DNA of 63,637 nt from Parvibaculum sp. (GCA_019635965.1 JAHBYK010000006.1:1-63637), one strand, 5' to 3'. Counted from the first letter of the stretch, positions 34,264 through 43,922 are shown. Program-made: numbers and translations. Notes: generated from the letters alone by a model not told the origin.

Positions 34264-35589
34264 ATGACGGATGTCTGGTCGAACTGGTCTGGCTGGGTGA
34301 AGGCGTGGCCGCAAAATCTGGCGGCACCGTCGAGCGAAGAGGAGGTGGTGGAGGTCGTCAAGACCGCGCCTGCGCCCATTCGCGTTGCCGGACGGGGACA
34401 TTCCTTCACGCCGCTCGTCGAAAGCAATGGCACGGTGATGACGCTGTGGGGCCTTGCGGGCGTGATCGACCATGACGAGGCCGCGCAGACGGCGCGCATC
34501 AAGGCGGGAACCACAATCCGCGATCTGGGGCCGGAGCTTTTCGACCGGGGTCTTGCGCTCATAAATCAGGGCGACATCGACAGGCAGGCGCTGGCGGGCG
34601 CCGTGGGCACCGGGACGCATGGCACGGGCGGAACGCTCGGCTCGCTTTCCTCCGCCGTGACGGGCTTTCGCCTCGTGACGGCGAGCGGCGAAATTCTCAC
34701 CTGCAATGCCAGCGAGAACAGCGATGTGTTCGATGCGGGCCGCGTGAGCATCGGCAGTCTCGGCGTGATGACGGAAATCACGATGAAGTGCCGGCCGATC
34801 TATGCGCTGGAGGAAGATGGCGGACGGATGCCGATCGAGGAAGCGTTGCGGCGGGCCGAAGAACTGCGCGACGCGAACAGGCATTTCGAATTTTTCTGGT
34901 TTCCCTTTGCCAAGGAGGCGCTCGTCAAATTCCTGCGCGAGACGGATGCCGAACCGAAGCCGCGGCGCCGCTTGCCCGACGGAGAGATGGCCCGCTCCGA
35001 CAAGATCATGATGTGGGCCTGCGACCTGTCACGCGCATTCCCGTTTCTGCGCGGCCCGCTGCAACGCTTCCTGACCTCGGCGAGCGGATCACGCTATGCC
35101 GCGAGCGCGAAGGAAGACGGCGCCGAATTCCAGAAGAAGGTGCGCTGGTCGCATGATGCCTTTCCAAGCGACCGCAATGTGCGCTTCAACGAAATGGAAT
35201 ATGCGGTGCCCGCGGAAAAGGGCCCGGATTGCGTGCGCGAAGTTGGCGAGCACATGCGCAAATGCGGCGCGAATTTCCTTTTCCCGATCGAGTTCCGCTA
35301 TGTGGCGGCGGACGATGCCTGGCTGAGCCCCTTCTACAAGCGCGACAGCGTGACGATTTCCGTGCATCAGTATCACAAGCAGCCCTATGAGGATCTGTTT
35401 GCCGGTGTGGAAGCGATCTTCCGGAAATATGAAGGGCGGCCGCATTGGGGGAAGCTGCATACGCTGGGGGCGGCGGATTTCGCCACGCTCTATCCGAAGT
35501 GGGATGAGTTCCGCGCGCTGCGCCGCAGGCTGGACCCTTCGGGCAAGTTTCTCAATGCACATCTGAAGCGGATATTCGGGGAGGCCTAG
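34264..35589 (+). CDS. FAD-linked alditol/aldonolactone oxidase (VAO family)
   Basis: The 441-residue flavoenzyme has the PCMH-type FAD domain with RVAGRGHSFTPL. H46 corresponds to the histidine that covalently binds FAD in alditol oxidase. GTGTHGTGGTLGSLSS and the C-terminal ALO-domain motif RPHWGKLHT follow. Family members oxidise polyols or aldono-1,4-lactones with O2 or another acceptor; the substrate is not determinable. GAGGAGGT precedes ATG 34264. Its stop codon shares a CTAG with the convergent biotinyl-carrier gene. Confidence 0.85.
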   Translation: MTDVWSNWSGWVKAWPQNLAAPSSEEEVVEVVKTAPAPIRVAGRGHSFTPLVESNGTVMTLWGLAGVIDHDEAAQTARIKAGTTIRDLGPELFDRGLALINQGDIDRQALAGAVGTGTHGTGGTLGSLSSAVTGFRLVTASGEILTCNASENSDVFDAGRVSIGSLGVMTEITMKCRPIYALEEDGGRMPIEEALRRAEELRDANRHFEFFWFPFAKEALVKFLRETDAEPKPRRRLPDGEMARSDKIMMWACDLSRAFPFLRGPLQRFLTSASGSRYAASAKEDGAEFQKKVRWSHDAFPSDRNVRFNEMEYAVPAEKGPDCVREVGEHMRKCGANFLFPIEFRYVAADDAWLSPFYKRDSVTISVHQYHKQPYEDLFAGVEAIFRKYEGRPHWGKLHTLGAADFATLYPKWDEFRALRRRLDPSGKFLNAHLKRIFGEA

Positions 35590-35807
35590 GCGCGCTCCAC
35601 GAGGGCCACGGGCTGGCCTTCGGCGACGGCGTCCTCTTCGGAAACCAGAAGCTCGACGAGCACGCAATCGAAGGGCGCGGCGACGGGAATTTCCATCTTC
35701 ATGGATTCGAGAATGAGGATCGGATCGTCCGCATCTATCCGGTCGCCCGGCTTCGCCTCGATCTTCCAGACCTTGCCCGTGATCTCGCTTTTCACTTCGC
35801 GCGTCAT
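35586..35807 (-). CDS. Stand-alone biotinyl/lipoyl carrier domain protein
   Basis: The 73-residue protein is a single biotinyl domain with the biotinylation motif ESMKMEIP (Lys37) and the typical beta-sandwich pattern, ending at ALVERA. It resembles the carrier subunit of acyl-CoA carboxylases rather than full AccB, as the long N-terminal region is missing. No carboxylase or biotin-ligase gene is adjacent, so the partner enzyme is elsewhere. It starts 20 bp before metC on the same strand, so the two may share a transcript. Confidence 0.85.
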   Translation of the reverse strand: MTREVKSEITGKVWKIEAKPGDRIDADDPILILESMKMEIPVAAPFDCVLVELLVSEEDAVAEGQPVALVERA

Positions 35808-35827
35808 CGGTACTCCGTTTCGGTGGT

Positions 35828-36988
35828 TCAGGCAGCAGCGCGCAACCGCGCGAAGCCGGCGTCGAGATCGGCCTTGAGATCCTCGATGTCTTCAAGGCCG
35901 GCATGGATGCGGAGGATCTGGCCTTCGGCCGTCCATTGCGTCGCCGTGCGCATCTTCTTTGGATATTGCGGTATGATGAGGCTTTCGAAGCCGCCCCATG
36001 AATAACCCATGCCGAAATATTCGAGCCCGTCGAGCATGGCGGCGAGCGCCGTCTCGGAACAGGGTTTGAGTTCGATGGAAAAGAGGCCGCTCGCGCCGGT
36101 GAAGTCGCGTTTCCAGATCGCATGATCGGGGTGGTCTTCGCGGGCGGGATGAATGACGCGTGCGACCTCGGGCCGCTTGCTCAGCCATTCGGCAAGGGCG
36201 ATGCCGGTCTGCATGTGGCGTTCGAGGCGGACGGAGAGCGTGCGGATGCCGCGGAGCACGAGATAGACATCGTCGGGCGCGGCGCATTGACCGATATTGC
36301 CGTGGGTTTCGAGCGTTTTTTTCCAGGCTTCTTCCGTCGCCGTGATGGCACCCATCATGACATCGGAATGGCCGCAGAGATATTTCGTGACGGCCTGGAT
36401 CGAGACGTCGACGCCATGCTCGAAAGGCTTGAAATAAAGCGGTGAGGCCCAGGTGTTGTCGAGGAGGACGGTTGCCCCGGCCTTGTGGGCCGCATCGGCG
36501 ATGGCCGGAATGTCCTGCACCTCGAAAGTGACGGAGCCGGGAGATTCGGTGAAGACGACGGCGGTGTTCTTGCGGAGAATCTCTCCGATGCCGGCGCCGA
36601 TGCGCGGATCGTAAAATTCGACATCGACGCCATACCGCTTCAGCACATTGTTGCAGAAGGTGCGCGTCGGCTCATAGGCGCTATCGGTCATCAGAAGGTG
36701 GTCGCCTGCCTTCAGGTGGGCGAGAAGCGCGGTGGTGACGGCGGAGAGGCCGGAGGAGGTGACGAGGCTGCGATAGCCGCCTTCGAGTTCGGCAATCGCG
36801 TCCTGAAGGGCGAAGGTGGTGGGCGTGCCGCGGCGGCCATAGGTGACGGGCTGGGCGCGCGTCTTCACCGCTTCGAGCGTCGGGTAGAGCACGGTGGAGG
36901 CGTGATAGACGGGAGGATTGACGATGCCGAAATTCGCTTCCGGGTCGCGGCCTGCCGTGACGACCACCGTATCCTGCTTCTTCTTCAT
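35828..36988 (-). CDS. metC: Cystathionine beta-lyase
   Basis: The 386-residue PLP enzyme of the Cys/Met-metabolism family carries lysine K202 (QAVTKYLCGHSDVMMG) and the phosphate-binding TSSGLSAVTTALLAHL region. The sequence fits the MetC/PatC clade that cleaves cystathionine to homocysteine, pyruvate and ammonia. Cystathionine gamma-synthase-like activity cannot be excluded. It is divergent from aapJ with a 198-bp shared regulatory region. I looked for a SAM-II riboswitch there and found none. Confidence 0.9.
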   Translation of the reverse strand: MKKKQDTVVVTAGRDPEANFGIVNPPVYHASTVLYPTLEAVKTRAQPVTYGRRGTPTTFALQDAIAELEGGYRSLVTSSGLSAVTTALLAHLKAGDHLLMTDSAYEPTRTFCNNVLKRYGVDVEFYDPRIGAGIGEILRKNTAVVFTESPGSVTFEVQDIPAIADAAHKAGATVLLDNTWASPLYFKPFEHGVDVSIQAVTKYLCGHSDVMMGAITATEEAWKKTLETHGNIGQCAAPDDVYLVLRGIRTLSVRLERHMQTGIALAEWLSKRPEVARVIHPAREDHPDHAIWKRDFTGASGLFSIELKPCSETALAAMLDGLEYFGMGYSWGGFESLIIPQYPKKMRTATQWTAEGQILRIHAGLEDIEDLKADLDAGFARLRAAA

Positions 36989-37044
36989 TCGCTCGATCCC
37001 CTTGCGGCCTGCCGGAGCGGGCCGCATGTCCACCTGCATGGCAT

Positions 37045-37074
37045 TTAACGGTAAAACGGCGCACAAAGTAAAAT
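37045..37074 (+). promoter_or_regulatory. Possible promoter of aapJQMP
   Basis: TTAACG (37045-37050), an 18-bp spacer and TAAAAT (37069-37074) lie in a locally AT-rich segment, 113 bp before aapJ. Divergent metC must also be driven from this region. Confidence 0.4.
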
Positions 37075-37186
37075 CGCCCGGACCAAAGACCTTTTCGGAC
37101 AAGGGGTTGCCTCGCGGGCGCTGGCGGGTAGTCTCGGGAGAATCGAAACCGGCATGGCGCCGTTCTGATCCTTCAAAGGGAGCCCC

Positions 37187-38290
37187 ATGAAGAATCCCCT
37201 GGTCGCGCTCATCGTGGGCATATTGATCGGTGTGGGCGGCCTCTACTTCTTCCTGCCCTACGACCCGCTGGCGCGAAGCGGCCGTCAGGCCGACGCAGGC
37301 GCATCGCAGCAGGCGGAGGAGGGCGAGCGCATGGCGGCGGGCGACACGCTGCGGCGGGTGCGGCAGCGCGGTTTCATCCAGTGCGGCGTGAGCCAGGGAC
37401 TGCCCGGCTTTTCCAATCCCGATGAACGCGGGCGGTGGTCCGGGATCGACGCGGATTTCTGCCGCGCAATGGCGGCCGCGATATTCGGCAATGCGGAGCA
37501 GGTGCGCTTCCGGCCGCTCTCGGCGAAGGACCGCTTCACGGCGCTGCAATCGGGCGAGATCGACATTCTGTCGCGCAATACGACATGGACGATGTCGCGC
37601 GACACGCAGCTCGGCTTCAATTTCGTTGGCGTGACTTATTACGACGGCCAGTCCTTCATGGTGCGGAAGGCGGCCGGCATCAAGACGACGGCGGATCTTG
37701 CGGGCGCAACGATCTGCACGGAAACCGGTACGACGACGGAACTCAATCTCGCGGACTATTTCCGCAGCCGGGGGCTCAGCTACCGCGTGCTGTCCTTCGA
37801 GAAGAACGACGAGGCGATCGTTGCCTATGACCGGGGGCGGTGCGACGCCTATACGACCGATGCGTCCGGCCTTTATGCGACGCGGCTGAAACTCGCCGAT
37901 CCCGACGCGAACATGATCCTTTCCGAGATTATCTCCAAGGAGCCGCTCGGGCCCGCCGTCAGGCAGGGCGATCCGCAATGGGAGAACATCGCGCGCTGGA
38001 CGCTCAATGCGCTGCTGGAGGCGGAGGAGCTTGGCGTCACATCCGAAAATCTCGATGAAATGCTGAAAAGCGAGAACCCGCGCGTGAAGCGGCTGCTTGG
38101 CCTTGAAGGCGCCTATGGCTCGACGATGGGGATAAGCAATGACTGGGCGGCGAATGCGATCCGCGCCGTCGGCAATTACGGCGAGATGTTCGAGCGCAAT
38201 GTCGGCAAGGCCACACCGCTCGGCATCGAGCGCGGGCTCAATGCGCTATGGACGAATGGCGGGCTGCAATATGCGCCGCCGGTGCGATAG
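37187..38290 (+). CDS. aapJ: General amino-acid ABC transporter, substrate-binding protein
   Basis: The 367-residue protein binds L-amino acids in the periplasm for the AapQMP permease. The SBP core is recognised by RGFIQCGVSQGLPGFSNPDERGRWSG, the GIDADFCRAMAAAIFG segment and DILSRNTTWTMSRD. The N-terminus has a hydrophobic helix (about 5-24) without an obvious signal-peptidase site and an Ala/Gln/Glu linker, so it may stay membrane-tethered instead of being released. AAGGGAG precedes the ATG. The order J-Q-M-P is the classical aap operon. Confidence 0.93.
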   Translation: MKNPLVALIVGILIGVGGLYFFLPYDPLARSGRQADAGASQQAEEGERMAAGDTLRRVRQRGFIQCGVSQGLPGFSNPDERGRWSGIDADFCRAMAAAIFGNAEQVRFRPLSAKDRFTALQSGEIDILSRNTTWTMSRDTQLGFNFVGVTYYDGQSFMVRKAAGIKTTADLAGATICTETGTTTELNLADYFRSRGLSYRVLSFEKNDEAIVAYDRGRCDAYTTDASGLYATRLKLADPDANMILSEIISKEPLGPAVRQGDPQWENIARWTLNALLEAEELGVTSENLDEMLKSENPRVKRLLGLEGAYGSTMGISNDWAANAIRAVGNYGEMFERNVGKATPLGIERGLNALWTNGGLQYAPPVR

Positions 38291-38293
38291 GCG

Positions 38294-39496
38294 ATGAGCA
38301 TGGGGGCTGAACGGAACAGGCGGCGCGGGCAGGGGGGCAAGGTACCCTTCGGCTGGAACAATCCGCGCGTACGTTCCTTCGTCTATCAGGCGGCGGTGCT
38401 TGGCCTCGTCATCGGCATTGTCTGGTTCTTTGCAACGACGGCGCAGGAAAATCTCTCGCGCCTCAACATTTCATCGGGTTTCGGCTTTCTCGACACGACG
38501 GCGGGCTTCGGCATCATCCAGACGCTGATCCCCTATACCGAACAATCGAGCTATGGCCGCGCCTTTCTCGTCGGCCTGCTGAACACGCTGGTCGTTGCGG
38601 CGATCGGCATCGTCCTTTCGGTGATGCTCGGCTTCTTCATCGGCGTGATGCGGCTGTCGCGGAACTGGCTCGTGGCGACAATCGCGGCGGGCTATGTCGA
38701 GGTGATGCGGAACATCCCGCTGCTGCTGCATCTCTTCTTCTGGTATTTCGCGGTGCTGAGGCCCTTGCCCGGCCCGGCAGACAGCATCGAACCTCTGCCC
38801 GGCGTCTTTCTCAACAATCGCGGGCTCATTCTGCCGGAGCCGATCTTCGGCCCTGCGGCAAATGCGTTTTTCATCGCGATTGCCGTGGCGCTCGCCGCCG
38901 GCTTCGTTCTCATCCGCTGGGCGCGGAAACGGCAGATCGAGACGGGAGAGCTATTTCCGGCCTGGCGCGCGGCGCTTGCGATGGTGGTGGTCTTGCCGGG
39001 GCTTGTCTGGCTCATTGCCGGGGCGCCCTTCACGCTGGAATTCGCGGAACATGCGGGCTTCGATTTCGAAGGCGGGATGCGGCTGCTGCCTGAGTTCGTG
39101 GCGCTGGTGCTCGGTCTCACGCTCTACACGGCAGGCTTCATCGCGGAAATCGTACGGGCGGGCATCCAGTCCGTCAGCAAGGGGCAGCGCGAGGCGGCGG
39201 CGGCGCTTGGCCTGAAGGAGAGTACGACGCTGCGTCTCGTCGTCATTCCGCAGGCGCTCAGGCTCATCATTCCGCCGCTGACGAGCCAGATTCTCAATCT
39301 CACGAAGAACTCCTCGCTCGCGGTGGCGATTGCCTATCCCGATCTCGTGGCGGTGTTCGCGGGCACGGTGCTGAACCAGACGGGGCAGGCAATCGAAGTG
39401 ATCGCGCTGACCATGGCGGTCTATCTCACGCTCAGTCTCATCACTTCGCTGCTGATGAACTGGTACAATGCGCGCATTGCGCTGAAGGAGCGGTGA
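38294..39496 (+). CDS. aapQ: General amino-acid ABC transporter permease
   Basis: The 400-residue inner-membrane permease of the His/Glu/Gln/Arg family has about eight helices with a long insertion in the middle. The coupling loop EAAAALGLKESTTLRLVVIP, which contacts the AapP ATPase, is clear at about residues 300-318. Its start lies 3 bp after aapJ and it is 4 bp before aapM. It forms a heterodimer with AapM. Confidence 0.93.
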   Translation: MSMGAERNRRRGQGGKVPFGWNNPRVRSFVYQAAVLGLVIGIVWFFATTAQENLSRLNISSGFGFLDTTAGFGIIQTLIPYTEQSSYGRAFLVGLLNTLVVAAIGIVLSVMLGFFIGVMRLSRNWLVATIAAGYVEVMRNIPLLLHLFFWYFAVLRPLPGPADSIEPLPGVFLNNRGLILPEPIFGPAANAFFIAIAVALAAGFVLIRWARKRQIETGELFPAWRAALAMVVVLPGLVWLIAGAPFTLEFAEHAGFDFEGGMRLLPEFVALVLGLTLYTAGFIAEIVRAGIQSVSKGQREAAAALGLKESTTLRLVVIPQALRLIIPPLTSQILNLTKNSSLAVAIAYPDLVAVFAGTVLNQTGQAIEVIALTMAVYLTLSLITSLLMNWYNARIALKER

Positions 39497-39500
39497 GGCC

Positions 39501-40610
39501 ATGGCGATGGAGAGCATCACCGGGCGCAGCGCGTCGCGCAGCAAGACCCTGACGCCGCTCGTCTGGGCGCAGCGCAATCTCTTTTCGAGCATCGGCAACA
39601 CGATGCTGACGCTTGCCTCCGCCTATCTTCTCTGGCTGACGATACCGCCGGTCCTCGACTTCACGATCTTCAGTGCGGTATGGACGGGGACGACACGCGA
39701 GGCCTGCCTCGCGCCGGGGGCAGGCATGTGCTGGCCCTTCATCTGGGCGAATATCGACCAGTTCATCTATGGCCGCTATCCGCCGGAAGAAATCTGGCGG
39801 GTCAACCTGACTTTTGCGCTCGGCATTGCCGTCATCGTGCCGATGCTGATACCGGGGCTGCCGGCGCGCAGGCTCAATCTCGTGCTGCTGCTGATCGTCT
39901 ATCCGCTGGTTGCGATCGTGCTGCTGGCGGGCGACAGGCCAGGGCTGCCGCCCGTGCCGACCAGCGAATGGGGCGGGCTGCTCGTCACACTCGTCGTTGC
40001 AATCACCGGCATTGTCGCGTCGCTGCCGCTCGGTGTGCTGCTGGCCCTCGGACGGCGCTCCGAGATGCCGGCGATCCGCATGTTCTGCATCATCTTCATC
40101 GAGTTCTGGCGCGGCGTACCGCTCATTACCGTGCTGTTCATGGCGAGCGTGATGCTGCCGCTGTTCCTGCCGGAAGGCATGAATCCCGACAATCTGCTGC
40201 GCTGCCTTGTGGGCGTCGCGCTTTTTTCATCGGCCTATATGGCGGAAGTCGTGCGCGGCGGCTTGCAGGCGATACCGGCCGGACAATATGAGGCGGCGCG
40301 GGCGCTCGGACTAACCTATTGGCAGGCGATGGGACAGGTGGTGCTGCCGCAGGCGCTGCGCCATGTGATCCCCGGCATCGTCAATACCTTCATCGGGCTT
40401 TTCAAGGATACGACGCTGGTGCTGATCGTCGGCATTTTCGATCTTCTGGGTCAGATGCGGGCGCAGCTTGCCGACCCGAACTGGACGATCCCGCAAGGCG
40501 CGCTGACGGGCTATATCTTCGCGGCGCTCGTGTTCTGGGTGTTCTGCTTCGGCATGTCGCAATATTCGAACTTCATGGAACGGCGCCTCGATACGACGCG
40601 CGAGCGCTAG
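39501..40610 (+). CDS. aapM: General amino-acid ABC transporter permease
   Basis: The 369-residue permease pairs with AapQ. The ABC-coupling motif EAARALGLTYWQAMGQVVLP is visible at about residues 264-283, and the membrane core is of the HisM family with an N-terminal extension typical of AapM. GTGAGG lies before ATG 39501. It is followed 9 bp later by aapP. Confidence 0.93.
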   Translation: MAMESITGRSASRSKTLTPLVWAQRNLFSSIGNTMLTLASAYLLWLTIPPVLDFTIFSAVWTGTTREACLAPGAGMCWPFIWANIDQFIYGRYPPEEIWRVNLTFALGIAVIVPMLIPGLPARRLNLVLLLIVYPLVAIVLLAGDRPGLPPVPTSEWGGLLVTLVVAITGIVASLPLGVLLALGRRSEMPAIRMFCIIFIEFWRGVPLITVLFMASVMLPLFLPEGMNPDNLLRCLVGVALFSSAYMAEVVRGGLQAIPAGQYEAARALGLTYWQAMGQVVLPQALRHVIPGIVNTFIGLFKDTTLVLIVGIFDLLGQMRAQLADPNWTIPQGALTGYIFAALVFWVFCFGMSQYSNFMERRLDTTRER

Positions 40611-40619
40611 GAGAAAACC

Positions 40620-41393
40620 ATGTCAGACGGTAACGGGAAACGCCTCAAGGTCTCGGACAAGGTGATGATCGAGATGAAGGGCGTGAACAAATGGTTCGGC
40701 GACTTTCATGTGCTGAAGGATGTCGATCTGACGGTCCATGAAGGCGAACGCATTGTGATTGCCGGTCCTTCGGGATCGGGCAAATCGACGCTCATTCGCT
40801 GCATCAATCATCTGGAGCCGCATGACGAGGGAAGCATCGTCATCGACGGGATCGAGCTGACAGAGGACCTGAAGCGGATCGACGAGGTGCGGCGCGAGGT
40901 CGGCATGGTGTTCCAGCAGTTCAACCTGTTCCCGCATATGACGGTGCTCGAAAACTGCACGCTGGCGCCGCTCTGGGTGCGCAAGATGCCGGAGAAGCAG
41001 GCACGCGAGCTGGCCATGAAATTTCTGGAGCGGGTTCGAATTCCCGAACAGGCCTCGAAATATCCGGGTCAGCTATCGGGCGGGCAACAGCAGCGCGTGG
41101 CCATTGCGCGGGCACTCTGCATGAATCCAAAGGTGATGCTGTTCGACGAGCCGACCTCGGCGCTCGATCCCGAGATGATCAAGGAAGTGCTCGACGTGAT
41201 GGTGGAGCTGGCGCAGGAAGGCATGACGATGCTCTGCGTCACGCATGAAATGGGCTTTGCGCGGGAAGTCGCAAATCGCGTCGTCTTCATGGATGACGGT
41301 CGGATTGTCGAGCAGGCGCCGCCGGAAGAATTCTTCAGTGCGCCGAAGAATGCGCGGACAAAGGAATTTCTCGCGCAGATACTTGCGCACTAG
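40620..41393 (+). CDS. aapP: General amino-acid ABC transporter ATPase
   Basis: The 257-residue nucleotide-binding protein has Walker [10 protein letters not shown], the Q-loop FQQFNLFPH, the ABC signature LSGGQQQR, Walker B VMLFDEP and the switch histidine in VTHEMG. It powers AapQM-mediated amino-acid uptake. GGAGAAAACC precedes ATG 40620. It converges with the GNAT gene across 19 bp, with no evident terminator. Confidence 0.95.
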   Translation: MSDGNGKRLKVSDKVMIEMKGVNKWFGDFHVLKDVDLTVHEGERIVIAGPSGSGKSTLIRCINHLEPHDEGSIVIDGIELTEDLKRIDEVRREVGMVFQQFNLFPHMTVLENCTLAPLWVRKMPEKQARELAMKFLERVRIPEQASKYPGQLSGGQQQRVAIARALCMNPKVMLFDEPTSALDPEMIKEVLDVMVELAQEGMTMLCVTHEMGFAREVANRVVFMDDGRIVEQAPPEEFFSAPKNARTKEFLAQILAH

Positions 41394-41412
41394 CCCGCGC
41401 CGGCCAACTCTC

Positions 41413-41931
41413 TCAATCCACTTCTTCCAGTACGACTTCCTCCTGCGCATAGGGCGTGAAGCCCATGCGCTGGTAAAGGGGAAGGGCGCGGGGGTGGTCC
41501 AGTGTACAGGTCTGGATGATGAGGCGCTCAGGGCCATGAGCCCAGGCGGTGAGGATTGCCTCGCGCAACATGAAGCTGCCGATGCCGGAGCCGATATGCT
41601 CCTTCATCAGGCCAAGAAACGAAATCTCGGCGCGCGGCATGGAGCGGAAGTCGAGCTCGAAATAACCGGCCGGGACGCCACCGCAATAAAGCACATAGAT
41701 CGAGACTTCCGGGTGCTGGATGATGTCTGCGAGCGCCTGATCGGAGAGGCGCTTGCGATTGACCCAGACATAATCGCGGCCGATCGCATCATAGAGATAG
41801 CGGTAGAAATGGACCGGCGGGTTCTCGGCGCGCATCAGCGCATATTTGCCGAGCGGGCGCGGGCAGGGCGGCAGGCGCGGCTCGGCCAGCATTTCGAGAT
41901 GGGTCACGACTGTCTTGTGTTTCTTGCCCAT
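41413..41931 (-). CDS. GNAT-family N-acetyltransferase
   Basis: The 172-residue protein has the GNAT fold with acetyl-CoA loop EHIGSGIGSFMLREAI and the following strand LIIQTCTLDHPRALPLYQRMGF. The substrate is unknown. It begins 16 bp after sseA on the same strand and may be co-transcribed in a sulfur-gene group with cysK. Confidence 0.85.
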   Translation of the reverse strand: MGKKHKTVVTHLEMLAEPRLPPCPRPLGKYALMRAENPPVHFYRYLYDAIGRDYVWVNRKRLSDQALADIIQHPEVSIYVLYCGGVPAGYFELDFRSMPRAEISFLGLMKEHIGSGIGSFMLREAILTAWAHGPERLIIQTCTLDHPRALPLYQRMGFTPYAQEEVVLEEVD

Positions 41932-41947
41932 GCCGGTCTTTGCGTTT

Positions 41948-42793
41948 TCAGAGTTCCGCCGGAAGCTCCCGGATGGCGCCCCATTCGGCCCATGAACCAT
42001 CATAGACCGGGACTTGCGGATTGCCGAGAACGGCGAGGCCGAGCGCGAGGATCGATGCGGTGACACCGGATCCGCAGGTGGTGACGACAGGCCGGGAGAT
42101 GTCGATGCCCGCCTTGGCGAAAAGTGCCTTCAATTCGTCCGGTGTCTTCATCGTGCCGTCTGCCGCAACGAGTTCGCCGGCGGGCAGATTGAAGCTGCCC
42201 GGGATGTGGCCGCCACGCAGGCCGGGACGCGGCTCGGGCTCCGTGCCCTTGAAGCGGCCGGCGCTGCGGGCATCGAGCACCTGTTCGGCGCAGGTGTCGA
42301 TATTGCGGAGCATGGCATCGCGGTCGCGGATGAGGCCCGCGTTGCGGCGGGCGGTGAAGTGGCGGGCGGAATGGCGCGGCACACGGTCATCGGTGGGGCG
42401 GCCTTCGGCCTTCCATTTTTTCAGGCCGCCGTCCAGGACCACGACATCTTCATGGCCCATGACGCGGAACATCCACCAGACGCGGGCGGCGCTGAAAAGC
42501 CCCGCGCCGTCATAGACGACGATGCGATTGCCATCGCCAAGACCAAGGGCGCGGACGCGCGAGGCGAATTTCTCCGGGCTCGGAAGCATGTGCGGGTAAG
42601 GGCTTTCGAGATCGCAGATCTCGTCGATGTCGAAGAAGACGGCGCCGGGAATATGCGCGGCTGCATATTCGGCCTTTGCGTCGCGCTGCATCTGCGGCAG
42701 ATACCAGGACGCATCGACGATGCGAATGTCCGGCGCGTCGAGATGCGCGGCCAGCCATCCGGTCGAAACAAGCGGCGAAGCGGGCTGCGGCAT
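41948..42793 (-). CDS. sseA: 3-mercaptopyruvate sulfurtransferase (rhodanese family)
   Basis: The 281-residue protein has two rhodanese domains. The active-site cysteine C240 sits in CGSGVTASI, the loop type typical of mercaptopyruvate rather than thiosulfate sulfurtransferases. It transfers sulfur from 3-mercaptopyruvate to thiols or cyanide. It is 22 bp downstream of cysK on the same strand, so both probably act in cysteine/sulfur handling. Confidence 0.9.
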   Translation of the reverse strand: MPQPASPLVSTGWLAAHLDAPDIRIVDASWYLPQMQRDAKAEYAAAHIPGAVFFDIDEICDLESPYPHMLPSPEKFASRVRALGLGDGNRIVVYDGAGLFSAARVWWMFRVMGHEDVVVLDGGLKKWKAEGRPTDDRVPRHSARHFTARRNAGLIRDRDAMLRNIDTCAEQVLDARSAGRFKGTEPEPRPGLRGGHIPGSFNLPAGELVAADGTMKTPDELKALFAKAGIDISRPVVTTCGSGVTASILALGLAVLGNPQVPVYDGSWAEWGAIRELPAEL

Positions 42794-42815
42794 CTCTACT
42801 TGTCCTTGCCTCTCG

Positions 42816-43814
42816 TCAGAGCCAGTCGGGCGCCGGCAGGTTCTTCTCGCGCAGGAAGGCCGGATTGAACAATTTGCTCTGGTAGCGCGTTCCGTAATCG
42901 CAGAGCACTGTGACGATGGTGTGGCCGGGGCCCATTTCCTTCGCCAGACGGATGGCGCCCGCGACATTGATGCCGCTCGAACCGCCAAGGCAGAGACCTT
43001 CATGCTTCAGAAGGTCAAAGACGATGGGCAGGGCCTCCTCATCGGGGATCTGGTAGGCCTGATCTATCGGTGCGTCCACAAGGTTCGCGGTGATGCGGCC
43101 CTGACCGATGCCTTCGGTGATGGAAGTGCCTTCGGCCTTCAGCTCGCCATGCTTGTAATAATGATAGAGCGCGGCGCCCATCGGATCGGCAAGGCCGATC
43201 TGGATATTCCGGTTACGCTCCTTGAGCGCCATGCCGGTGCCGGCAAGCGTGCCGCCGGTGCCGACGGCGCAGATGAAGCCGTCCACCTTGCCGTCGGTCT
43301 GCTTCCAGATTTCGGGGCCAGTGGTCTCAATATGGGCCTGGCGGTTCGCCACATTGTCGAACTGATTTGCCCAGATGGCGCCGTTCGGCTCCTTGGCAGC
43401 CAGCTCCTCGGCGAGGCGGCCGGAATATTTCACATAGTTGTTTGGGTCCTTGTAGGGAACGGCGGGGACCTCGATCAGCTCGGCGCCGCAGAGGCGGAGC
43501 ATGTCCTTCTTTTCCTGCGACTGGGTTTCCGGGATGACGATCACCGAGCGGAAGCCGAGCGCGTTGCCGACCAGAGCCAGCCCGATACCGGTGTTGCCCG
43601 CCGTGCCCTCGACGATGACGCCGCCGGGCTTCAGGTCGCCGCGCTTCACTGCGTCATTGATGATGTAGAGGGCGGCACGGTCCTTCACGGACTGGCCGGG
43701 ATTCAGAAACTCTGCCTTGCCGAGAATTTCGCAGCCCGTTTCCTCGGAGGCGCGTTTCAGGCGGATCATGGGGGTATTGCCGATCGAATCGACGAGGCCG
43801 TTCTTGATGTCCAT
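42816..43814 (-). CDS. cysK: Cysteine synthase (O-acetylserine sulfhydrylase)
   Basis: The 332-residue PLP enzyme makes cysteine from O-acetylserine and sulfide. PLP lysine K44 lies in PGQSVKDRAALY. The substrate loop EGTAGNTGIGLA and the phosphate-binding GTGGTLAG follow. Note that the loop reads TAGNTG rather than the more usual TSGNTG; related cysteine-synthase-like and cystathionine-beta-synthase-like enzymes share this form. The N-terminus is conventional. Confidence 0.88.
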   Translation of the reverse strand: MDIKNGLVDSIGNTPMIRLKRASEETGCEILGKAEFLNPGQSVKDRAALYIINDAVKRGDLKPGGVIVEGTAGNTGIGLALVGNALGFRSVIVIPETQSQEKKDMLRLCGAELIEVPAVPYKDPNNYVKYSGRLAEELAAKEPNGAIWANQFDNVANRQAHIETTGPEIWKQTDGKVDGFICAVGTGGTLAGTGMALKERNRNIQIGLADPMGAALYHYYKHGELKAEGTSITEGIGQGRITANLVDAPIDQAYQIPDEEALPIVFDLLKHEGLCLGGSSGINVAGAIRLAKEMGPGHTIVTVLCDYGTRYQSKLFNPAFLREKNLPAPDWL

Positions 43815-43922
43815 GAGCTTCGTTTCTGTCTTTGGTTGAGCTGGACCTCGCCGGGAGGCAGGGCGAAAAGGAACATACGGAGGGGGATGGCGCTGTTCAA
43901 GGCGGGAGCGCCGGAATTACGT

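Noticed and set aside
36989-37186. Possible SAM-II or other riboswitch upstream of metC
   Set aside because: The conserved SAM-II pseudoknot core could not be found on either strand; only promoter-like AT-rich elements are visible.
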